This document shows positions 1 to 5,980 of a stretch of DNA of 10,695 nucleotides, one piece after another. The notes under the pieces are model-generated. The model saw only the letters and a list, made by a program, of their open reading frames with translations, was not told the origin of the DNA and ran no database searches. Source of the stretch: an uncultured Verrucomicrobiota bacterium (GTDB taxonomy: Bacteria; Verrucomicrobiota; Verrucomicrobiae; Opitutales; Opitutaceae); assembly GCA_946482165.1 (NCBI GenBank), contig CAMLQS010000164.1:1-10695 (forward strand), given 5' to 3'. The translations under genes and the position numbers were made by a program. Position 1 is the first letter of the stretch; the number at the start of each line of letters is the position of its first letter.

Positions 1-125
1 CATCGAAAAAATGGCCGCCTCCGGATGAAAACTATTTTACCAAAGTAGAACTAGGTAGGATTAGAGCAAGTTTTCCCTTGCGGAGTTGATCGAGGTTTCC
101 ACTTTCGCCCTCTCGCAGGTTTTCC

Positions 126-202
126 GTCCCTATCGTCTAGTCTGGTTAGGACACCACCCTTTCACGGTGAGAACCGGGGTTCGAATCCCCGTGGGGACGC
201 CA
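126..202 (+). tRNA. tRNA-Glu (anticodon UUC), CCA encoded
   Basis: The cloverleaf folds by eye. The 7-bp acceptor stem pairs 126-132 with 192-198, including one T-G pair. The D stem is 135-138 with 149-152. The anticodon stem is 154-158 with 166-170, and its loop at 159-165 carries anticodon TTC at 161-163. The T stem is 175-179 with 187-191 around loop TTCGAAT. Base 199 is the discriminator G and CCA is encoded at 200-202. The tRNA decodes GAA/GAG and also supplies glutamyl-tRNA for tetrapyrrole synthesis in bacteria that use the C5 pathway. The outermost anticodon-stem pair is a C154/A170 mismatch; the rest is canonical, so it should be functional. No convincing promoter was seen in 1-125. 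Confidence 0.97.
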
Positions 203-206
203 TCTT

Positions 207-244
207 TAAAACTCCCGCATCTCGAAAGAGATGCGGGAGTTTTA
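207..244. terminator. Bidirectional Rho-independent terminator between tRNA-Glu and the kinase operon
   Basis: A perfect 17-bp stem (207-223 with 228-244) closes on a GAAA tetraloop at 224-227. The stem core is GC-rich (CTCCCGCATCTC and its complement). It is flanked by A-tract on the left and T-tract on the right, so RNA from either strand ends in a short U-run. It begins four bases after the tRNA CCA end. On the minus strand its last three bases (244-242) are the TAA stop codon of the REC-histidine kinase gene, so the hairpin overlaps the end of that reading frame. Confidence 0.9.
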
Positions 245-1417
245 GTTTCCGGATGATGCCCCTTGGCACGGGGCGGGGTCGCTCGGCAGCGTAAACCAAA
301 ACGTGCTGCCCTTGCCCGTTTGGCTCTCGACGCCGATCTCTCCGCCGTGGGCATCGACCGCCAGTTTGCAAAACGCCAGGCCCAGGCCGGTGCCACGTCG
401 CGCCTCCGACGCTTCAATCTGCGAGAACTTCTCGAAAATCCTGCTTCGGTGCGCCTCGGGAATACCCGCGCCGGTGTCGCGCACCGACACCCGCACCCGA
501 CTCGCATCCACCCGTCGCACCGACACTTCGACTTCGCCGTTTCGCGGGGTGAACTTCAGCGAGTTGTCCAATAAGTTGGCCAGCACGCGACGGACGATCT
601 CCGCATCGCAAAGCGCCCGCGCCGGCTCGTTCGTTGTCTCGACCAGCCGGATGCCGCGTCTCGCCACCACCTGCCGCAGCGTCCTCGCCACCGCGCCCGC
701 CAAGGCGTTCAAATCGGTGGGCGTGGGCGAAAGCGGCATCGATTTGGCCTCGAAGCGGCTCACGTCCAGGAGCGTGGCGATCATCTCCTTCATTTTTAAC
801 GCGCCGGAGGCGCACCGGTTCAGGCACTCCAGCTCTTCCGGCGAGAACCGCCTGCCGAGGTTGGCCTGAAGGAATTCGTGCCCCATCAACACCACGGACA
901 GGGGCGAGCGCAGATCGTGCACGACCATGTGCGTGAGGCTGTCGCGCAGACGCTCGAGCTCCCGCAATCGCGCGTAGCTTTGCCGCAACTCGTCGTTTTG
1001 TCGCTTTGCGCCCACCGCGTTTCGCACCCGCAGCGCCAGGTCCTGCTGATCCACCGGCTTCGTCAGATAATCGTTCGCCCCGGCTTCGATGCCAGCCAGC
1101 CGATCCATCCGTTCGGTGTGGGCGGTCACCATGATCACGGGGATGGCCGCCGTCTTGGCGTCCGCCTTGAGCCGGCGGCAGACCGTGAGTCCGTCCACCT
1201 CCGGCATCGCCACGTCGAGCAAGACAACGTCCGGCTCGGCGGCGGCAACCCGATCAAACACCTCCGCGCCATTCGCCGCTTCGTCCACGGAGTAGCCGCG
1301 CAGCTCCAGCATGACCCGCAACAACTCGCGGTTCTTCGGCTCGTCGTCCACGACCAGCACCCGGCCTCCTTGGGCCGTGGCGAGGGAACGGGAAGTGGCG
1401 GGATGCCGGGCGCTCAT
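242..1417 (-). CDS. Soluble receiver-histidine kinase (REC-HisKA-HATPase)
   Basis: This 391-residue protein should autophosphorylate a histidine and is itself controlled by an N-terminal receiver. REC spans about residues 18-136: acidic pair D24/D25, phosphoacceptor D68 in LLDVAMP, switch T98, and K120-P121. A charged, probably coiled linker (140-160) leads into HisKA with H167 in the H-box VVHDLRSPL. The HATPase has N-box NLLDN (281-285), G1 DTGAG (314-318), F-box IFEKF (327-331) and G2 RGTGLGL (341-347), so all catalytic motifs are present. There is no signal peptide or membrane segment, so it is cytosolic. It is the last gene of a three-gene operon, and its ATG overlaps the preceding stop by four bases (ATGA), which suggests translational coupling. 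No Shine-Dalgarno sequence precedes it. The REC-first order suggests activation by an upstream kinase, probably the hybrid kinase of this operon. The phosphoryl target is unknown. Confidence 0.93.
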   Translation of the reverse strand: MSARHPATSRSLATAQGGRVLVVDDEPKNRELLRVMLELRGYSVDEAANGAEVFDRVAAAEPDVVLLDVAMPEVDGLTVCRRLKADAKTAAIPVIMVTAHTERMDRLAGIEAGANDYLTKPVDQQDLALRVRNAVGAKRQNDELRQSYARLRELERLRDSLTHMVVHDLRSPLSVVLMGHEFLQANLGRRFSPEELECLNRCASGALKMKEMIATLLDVSRFEAKSMPLSPTPTDLNALAGAVARTLRQVVARRGIRLVETTNEPARALCDAEIVRRVLANLLDNSLKFTPRNGEVEVSVRRVDASRVRVSVRDTGAGIPEAHRSRIFEKFSQIEASEARRGTGLGLAFCKLAVDAHGGEIGVESQTGKGSTFWFTLPSDPAPCQGASSGN

Positions 1418-1815
1418 TGCCGGGATTGGGGGCGCTCGCCTTCGGCGGGATTCAGCAGCGCGGTGACGCGGCGGACAAAGGTGCGGGTGTCGATCGGCTT
1501 GGTGATGTAGGCCTGACAGCCCGCCTGCATCGCCAGAGACTCGTCGCCGTGCATCGCATGGGCCGTCAGCGCGACGACCGGGATATTCGCTGTCGCGGGA
1601 TCCGCCCGAAGCCGGCGCGTCGCCTCGAGCCCGTCCATGCCCGGCAGGCTCACGTCCATCAGGATTACATCCGGCAGTTCAAGCCGGGCGATTTCGATGC
1701 CCGCCTCCGCCGCCGTGGCGGACATGACCCGATGGCCCGCGGCCTCGAGCAGGTCGGTGACCAGTTCCAAATTTGCCGGCGTGTCTTCTATCACGAGGAT
1801 GCGTGCGGTTCTCAT
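1414..1815 (-). CDS. Single-domain response regulator (CheY/DivK-type receiver)
   Basis: This 133-residue protein is a receiver domain and nothing more. It has the acidic pair E10/D11, phosphoacceptor D54 in ILMDVSLPG, switch T84 in VALTAHA, and K106-P107, followed by a short polar C-terminal tail. Single-domain regulators act by protein contact or as phosphate shuttles or sinks; the sequence style (VIEDTPANLEL, MPG-like loop) is closest to DivK-like receivers. It sits 20 bases after the stop of the hybrid kinase gene, and its TGA overlaps the ATG of the REC-kinase gene. It is therefore probably made in step with both kinases and carries phosphate between them. The leader just before the ATG is C-rich with no Shine-Dalgarno sequence. 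DivK orthology is not claimed. Confidence 0.93.
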   Translation of the reverse strand: MRTARILVIEDTPANLELVTDLLEAAGHRVMSATAAEAGIEIARLELPDVILMDVSLPGMDGLEATRRLRADPATANIPVVALTAHAMHGDESLAMQAGCQAYITKPIDTRTFVRRVTALLNPAEGERPQSRQ

Positions 1816-1835
1816 GAAGGGGCGAGGGGGCTTTG

Positions 1836-4457
1836 CTAGGTTTTCCGCGTTTGTTCGGATACGCGTTTCAGTTCCGCCATCAGTCGATCCCGCGCGGGCT
1901 TGGCCGTGATGCTTTGCACCTGGCGAGACAGTCGCTCGCGCTCCTCCGGCGCGAGATCCTGGCTCGTGTAAACGAGCACGGGCAATTCCGCCGTGCGCGG
2001 ATCCGCGCGCAGGCGGTCCACCATTTCGAAGCCGTTCATTCCGGGCATCAGCAAATCGAGGATTACCAAATCCGGCAAAAGCCCGTCGAGCCGGGCCAAG
2101 CCCGCCGCGCCATCCGCCGCCTGCTCGACCTCGCAGCCATGCCCCCGGAGCAGCTCCGCCGCCGGCTCCACCGAAGCCGGCTCGTCGTCGACGATAAGGA
2201 CTCGACGCACCGTCCGCCCCGCGGCCCTTCCGGCGCGGGCCACCACCTCAAGCAGTTCTTCGCGGCGCACCGGTTTCACCAGAAAGTCGACCGCCCCGAG
2301 ACTGCGTCCCAGCTGCTTGTCGTCCGTGATGGAGACGATCACCACCGGGATGTCGCGCGTCTCCGGCCGGGCCTTGAGGTCCGCCAATACTTCCCATCCC
2401 TGGCGGTCGGGGAGCAGGATATCCATCGTGATGGCGAACGGGCGCCTGCGGAGCGCGATGTCGAGCGCCTCCTCGCCCGAACCCGCGATCACCACCGCGT
2501 AGCCGCCGGTGACCAAGTGGTTTGCCAGCAAGGTGCTCGCCGTCTGGTCGTCCTCGACCACCAGGACCAGCGGCCGCGATTCGCCTTCCGGCTCGCCGCC
2601 GCGCGCCGAGGGGGGCTCGGTGGCCGCGAGCTTCTCCGCGAGCGCCGCACGGTCGTTTTCCGTCGTGGCTTCCGCGTGCAGCGGCAGCTCGAAATGAAAA
2701 GCGCTGCCCCGCTCCTCGCCGTCGCTCTCCACCCAGATCCGGCCGCCGTGCAACTCGATCAATTTTTTGCTCAGCGCCAGGCCGAGCCCGGTGCCGCTTT
2801 GCTTTCGCGCATAGGTGGAATCGATTTGTTCAAACTCCCGGAAGAGGCGCTGGATGTCGGCCTCCTTCAACCCGATCCCCGAATCGATCACCGAGATTCG
2901 CAGCCCGGCGTTTCCGTCAAAAGCCTTCGGATCCGCGAGCGTCGCGCGGACGGACACCCTGCCGCCGTCGGGCGTGAATTTGATCGCGTTGCTCAGCAGG
3001 TTGTAGAGCACCTGCTTGAACTTCGCCTGATCCGCGTGCAGGAGCGGCAGGCCCGGATCGCAAACGTAATCGAGCGCTATGCTCTTCTTGTGCGCCAGCG
3101 ACTTCACCACCGCCAGCACGTCCTCGACCGCGCGTTCCGCCGCATAGCGCGATCGGTGAAGCTCGAGGCGCCCGGCCTCGACTTTGGCGAGGTCGAGGAT
3201 GTCGTTGATGAGCTGCAAAAGGTGGCGTCCGCTCGTCAGCACGTTCGAGACGTAGCGGGCCTGCTTCGGGTTCAGCGCGCCGACCGATTGGTCCTCGAGA
3301 ATCTCCGAGAAGCCGATGATCGCGTTGAGCGGGGTGCGCAACTCGTGGCTCATGTTGGCGAGAAACTGCGACTTCGCCTGGTTCGCCTGTTCCGCCGAGG
3401 CCTTGGCCGCGCGCAGTTCGGCCTCGGCGCGTTTGCGCTCGGTGTTGTCGCGCGCGACGCAAAACATGGTGTCTTCGGCTTCCGACCAAAACGCCGACCA
3501 GACTATGGGCACGGTCGAGCCGTCCTTGTGCCGATACAGGTTTTCGAAATCCTGGACCGGCTTTCCCTCCATGACCGAGGCCGCCGCCTGGTTGGTCATC
3601 TCGACGTCGTCGGGATGCACAAAATCGATGTAGCGCCGGCCGATCAGCTCCTCCGGAGCGTAGCCCCACACGTTCATGCACGCCGGGCTCATCGTCACAA
3701 AGCGTCCCTGGGCGTCGATCGCGCAGATGACATCCAGGGAGTGTTCCATGATCAGCCGGTTCGCGCGACTTGCCGCCTCCAGCTCCTCCCGGCTGCGGCG
3801 CGCCTCCTCCTCGGCCTTTTGCACCCGGAGAAAACCGCGCACCGCCCTTTGCAGCGAAAAGCCGACCGCGAGGCAGGCCGCCGAGCCGCCGAGGAGAACC
3901 GTCGCGCTCGTCCGCTCGGCGAGCGCTCCCGCCGAATCGGCCTGGGCGCGCAAAGCCTCCTCCTCCCGCGCCTCCATCGCGCCGAGCAGGGTTCGGATCT
4001 GATCCATCAAAGTCTTTCCATGTCCGAGCGCGATCAGGCTGGTCGCCTCGGCCGCGCCTTCTTCACGCCTGACGCGAATCACGTCGCCGATGAAGCTCAG
4101 CTTCTCCCGAATGAGCCGCTCCAGATGGCCAAGCGTCGCGGCATGCGCCGCATCGTCGGCGACCAAGCGGCTGAGATTGGCGTAGGCCCCCAGCGCTTCG
4201 ACCCGACCCTCCTCGTAGGGCTCGAGAAAGCGCTCCGCGCCGGCGATCGCAAAACCCCGGCTGGCTGTTTCCGTATTAAGCAAAGCGGTCTTCAGCGCCT
4301 CGATCTCTTCTAGAACCTGACGCGTGTGCTCCGCGCGTCGAAAGGTTAGCACATTCTGTCGCGCGCTCCACCAAGTCGAAGCCGCGAGTGAAACGAACAG
4401 GAGCAAAGCGACCGCAAACACCGCCCAAAGTCTGCGCTGGAGGGGCATCTTGATCAT
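1836..4457 (-). CDS. Membrane hybrid histidine kinase: CHASE3-like sensor, PAS, HisKA, HATPase, two REC domains
   Basis: This 873-residue inner-membrane sensor kinase begins with a transmembrane segment (about 11-28). A mostly helical periplasmic region of about 155 residues follows and contains the CHASE3-like signature NTETASRGFAIAG (61-73) with LEPYEEGR after it. A second membrane segment is at about 184-202. A PAS/PAC unit (about 232-341, ending RDNTERK) leads by coiled coil to HisKA with H371 in MSHELRTPLN. The HATPase has N-box NLLSN (486-490), G1 DSGIG (525-529), F-box LFREFEQ and G2 SGTGLGL (554-560). REC1 has E635/D636, D679 and K728, with Ser709 at the Thr/Ser switch position. REC2 has D757/D758, D801, T831 and K853. 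Both receivers look active, and no HPt domain follows. This is the first gene of the operon. The start is the first ATG; an ATG three codons later (4448) is equally possible because neither has a Shine-Dalgarno sequence. The ligand is unknown. Confidence 0.93.
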   Translation of the reverse strand: MIKMPLQRRLWAVFAVALLLFVSLAASTWWSARQNVLTFRRAEHTRQVLEEIEALKTALLNTETASRGFAIAGAERFLEPYEEGRVEALGAYANLSRLVADDAAHAATLGHLERLIREKLSFIGDVIRVRREEGAAEATSLIALGHGKTLMDQIRTLLGAMEAREEEALRAQADSAGALAERTSATVLLGGSAACLAVGFSLQRAVRGFLRVQKAEEEARRSREELEAASRANRLIMEHSLDVICAIDAQGRFVTMSPACMNVWGYAPEELIGRRYIDFVHPDDVEMTNQAAASVMEGKPVQDFENLYRHKDGSTVPIVWSAFWSEAEDTMFCVARDNTERKRAEAELRAAKASAEQANQAKSQFLANMSHELRTPLNAIIGFSEILEDQSVGALNPKQARYVSNVLTSGRHLLQLINDILDLAKVEAGRLELHRSRYAAERAVEDVLAVVKSLAHKKSIALDYVCDPGLPLLHADQAKFKQVLYNLLSNAIKFTPDGGRVSVRATLADPKAFDGNAGLRISVIDSGIGLKEADIQRLFREFEQIDSTYARKQSGTGLGLALSKKLIELHGGRIWVESDGEERGSAFHFELPLHAEATTENDRAALAEKLAATEPPSARGGEPEGESRPLVLVVEDDQTASTLLANHLVTGGYAVVIAGSGEEALDIALRRRPFAITMDILLPDRQGWEVLADLKARPETRDIPVVIVSITDDKQLGRSLGAVDFLVKPVRREELLEVVARAGRAAGRTVRRVLIVDDEPASVEPAAELLRGHGCEVEQAADGAAGLARLDGLLPDLVILDLLMPGMNGFEMVDRLRADPRTAELPVLVYTSQDLAPEERERLSRQVQSITAKPARDRLMAELKRVSEQTRKT

Positions 4458-4854
4458 GTTCGGGGTAAGATGGTCGGCTCGTAGCTGACACGATGACCGT
4501 TAATTACAACTCTCGGTGACGCAAACGCCCCCGGGTCTTTACCCTTGATTCACCCTGATAAAGACCCGGGTAGGGCTCGCGCTTCAAGCCACGCGGTTTC
4601 GCTGGCCGGCATCGGCGAAGTCGCCCGGTTTATGGTCGGTCGAGGCGCTCGATCATCGGCTTGTTGCGCAATTGTGAAGTTAATTTTCGCAGATCTTCAG
4701 TAGAACGTAATCCAAGAAAGGGCTATTTTGCTCCTTTGACCGGCGGATTCAGCCAGCGGCCACGCAAGCCTGCTTTCGCTAGAGCCGTTGAATCGGTGCG
4801 GTCGAAATTCGCGTTCGAGATCTCCGTCCTCCCCAAACCAGCCCCAACATTCCA
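4458..4854. promoter_or_regulatory. Divergent intergenic region between the kinase operon and the PEP-CTERM gene
   Basis: These 397 bases separate two genes that point away from each other, so both promoters are expected here. No coding frame with plausible codon use was found. The half nearest the kinase holds the inverted repeat at 4530-4570. The half nearest the PEP-CTERM gene (about 4660-4745) is distinctly AT-richer than its surroundings and holds the 8-bp palindrome TTGCGCAA at 4664-4671. No -35/-10 pair with acceptable spacing could be picked on either strand. The promoter role is inferred from gene orientation, not from a visible promoter. Confidence 0.55.
4530..4570. repeat. Perfect 12-bp inverted repeat, candidate operator
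   Basis: The arm CCCGGGTCTTTA (4530-4541) is exactly reverse-complemented at 4559-4570, with a 17-base spacer. Each arm also contains the palindrome CCCGGG. Neither strand has a T-run after the repeat, so a terminator is unlikely. It lies 72 bases upstream of the hybrid kinase ATG and about 285 bases upstream of the PEP-CTERM gene. A binding site for a dimeric regulator of the kinase operon, or a structured 5' leader of its mRNA, would fit. The repeat is directly visible; the role is inference. Confidence 0.6.
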
Positions 4855-5712
4855 ATGACCAGCACATCGAAGATACTTCCGCTCATCGCCCTAAGCTTGG
4901 CGATTCCCGCCCTCTGCGAAGCGCAGATTGCGATCACGGAAACCGCGTTCACCAACAGCGAGCTCCAAAGCGATCCTCTTGGCGGAGCCACCGGCTTCAC
5001 TCTCAGCAGCTTCAACATGGCTGGCGGCAACGCCCTCGTCGTCGCGATCAGCGCCGAAACCGTCGCCTCGGGCTTCAACGGCTTCTCCGTCAGCTTCGGC
5101 GGCGTGGCCGTGACGGACAGCGTCGTGGCCATATCGGGCACCACCGCCAAACAGGCGGCGGCGGTGTTTTATGTCATAAACCCTTCGGTCACCACCGGTG
5201 ATGTTGTAGTGACATTCAACTACAGCTCCGCCCTTCGCAGCGACGCCTCGGTCAGCGTTTTCGCCCTGAGCAACGTGCTTGGCGTTACCGCCGGGGGAAC
5301 CGCTACGGCCACGGGAACTAACAACACCGCACTAAACCTCAACTACTCCGGAACGGCCGATGGCTTTATGATCATGGCGGGCGTGGATAACAGAGCAAAT
5401 TCAGGTCTGCCCGTTGTCGCGGGAAGCAATTTCTCCGCCTATTCCCAACGGCTCGCGACCAATTTTGACGCCAACCCCAGCGCCTCCGGCGCTTTTGCCA
5501 GCTCCGCCGGTCAGGCTCAAGCCTATGGCAGTATCGGTGCGACCACCACGTTCACCACCACCTACACTTCGCCGACCGGCGGCTCTACTTCCAGCCGCAA
5601 TGCCGCGGCGCTGGTCGCGTTCGAGGCGATTCCCGAACCCTCCGCCTTCGCCGCGCTGGCCGGTCTTGGCGCTCTTGGGTTCGCCGCGTCGCGACGTCGT
5701 CGCCGCGTCTGA
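4855..5712 (+). CDS. Exported PEP-CTERM surface protein
   Basis: This 285-residue protein has an N-terminal signal peptide (about residues 1-23, hydrophobic core LPLIALSLAIPAL, probable cleavage before Q24). At the C-terminus is a complete PEP-CTERM tail: P260-E261-P262, a hydrophobic stretch (about 264-279) and the basic end RRRRRV. In this family the tail is recognised by exosortase in the inner membrane, which removes it as the protein reaches the surface or matrix. The body is Gly/Ala/Ser/Thr-rich and beta-structured. Residues 55-140 (GGNALVVAISAE, then VSFGGVAVTDSV, AVFYVINP and GDVVVTFN) resemble a beta-sandwich module that recurs in secreted proteins of several phyla; its function is unknown. 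No exosortase or enzymatic motif is present. The start is the only ATG that includes the signal peptide, and no Shine-Dalgarno sequence precedes it. Confidence 0.9.
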   Translation: MTSTSKILPLIALSLAIPALCEAQIAITETAFTNSELQSDPLGGATGFTLSSFNMAGGNALVVAISAETVASGFNGFSVSFGGVAVTDSVVAISGTTAKQAAAVFYVINPSVTTGDVVVTFNYSSALRSDASVSVFALSNVLGVTAGGTATATGTNNTALNLNYSGTADGFMIMAGVDNRANSGLPVVAGSNFSAYSQRLATNFDANPSASGAFASSAGQAQAYGSIGATTTFTTTYTSPTGGSTSSRNAAALVAFEAIPEPSAFAALAGLGALGFAASRRRRRV

Positions 5713-5738
5713 TCGCCGGCACGCGGTTCAACCCGTTT

Positions 5739-5769
5739 CCGCAGGCTGCGTTTGCAGGTAGCGGATTTT
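5739..5769 (+). terminator. Weak candidate terminator after the PEP-CTERM gene
   Basis: An interrupted stem (CCGC 5739-5742 with GCGG 5761-5764; CTGC 5746-5749 with GCAG 5754-5757; 3x3 internal loop, GTTT apex) is followed by A and four Ts at 5766-5769. It starts 27 bases after the stop codon, the right place for a terminator. The stem is imperfect and the T-run short, so this is tentative. Confidence 0.35.
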
Positions 5770-5782
5770 AACCTCGCGAGCT

Positions 5783-5887
5783 CCGGGCCGACCTGACGGC
5801 AGCCCGGCGCTTGCTTCAAGCGTTCGGCGCGGACCTCCAACGGTCCGCGGTCGAGGCATTCCTAGCGCCATGCGGCGGCGAGGCGCT
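5783..5887. repeat. Cluster of four tandem hairpins in the intergenic spacer
   Basis: Four adjacent inverted repeats fill this stretch. (1) CCGG-GCCG at 5783-5790 pairs with CGGC and CCGG at 5797-5807, with a 3-base bulge. (2) CGCTTG 5808-5813 pairs with CAAGCG 5817-5822 around a 3-base loop. (3) CGCGGACC 5828-5835 pairs perfectly with GGTCCGCG 5842-5849 around TCCAAC. (4) AGCGCC 5864-5869 pairs with GGCGCT 5882-5887. None is followed by a T-run. The arrangement resembles REP/BIME-type dispersed intergenic elements or a structured 5' leader RNA for the gene at 5981. The pairing is visible; the identity is inference. Confidence 0.5.
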
Positions 5888-5980
5888 CGTTGAGGCCGCG
5901 CCCCGTGGTCGTAGGTGCCGGGCGTCGGCGGCGACGCGGATCGGCGCGGTTTCCCCCAAAAAACAGTCTTTCCAACCCCT

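Noticed and set aside
130..827. Minus-strand frames covering the tRNA or overlapping the REC-kinase gene
   Set aside because: One crosses the tRNA and terminator, and all lie on the kinase gene in shifted frames with Arg-rich composition.
1833..4313. Open + strand frame of 826 codons opposite the hybrid kinase gene
   Set aside because: It is antisense to a gene with complete, correctly ordered kinase and receiver motifs. Its product is Arg/His/Gln-rich with no domain, as expected from the complement of GC-rich coding DNA.
4530..4570. Inverted repeat as a transcription terminator
   Set aside because: There is no T-run after the repeat on either strand, and it lies between divergent genes where no transcript needs to end.
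4653..4666. GGC...TTGCGC as a sigma-54 promoter for the PEP-CTERM gene
   Set aside because: The spacing between GG and GC is 8 bases instead of the required 10.
4915..4917. Cys21 of the PEP-CTERM protein as a lipoprotein attachment site
   Set aside because: The residues before it are P-A-L, and a lipobox needs a small residue at -1. A signal peptidase I site after A23 fits better.
5915..5980. Upstream ATG that would lengthen the large surface protein by 22 residues
   Set aside because: The extra residues (MPGVGGDADRRG and onward) would bury the signal peptide; the ATG at 5981 directly precedes a basic n-region and hydrophobic core.
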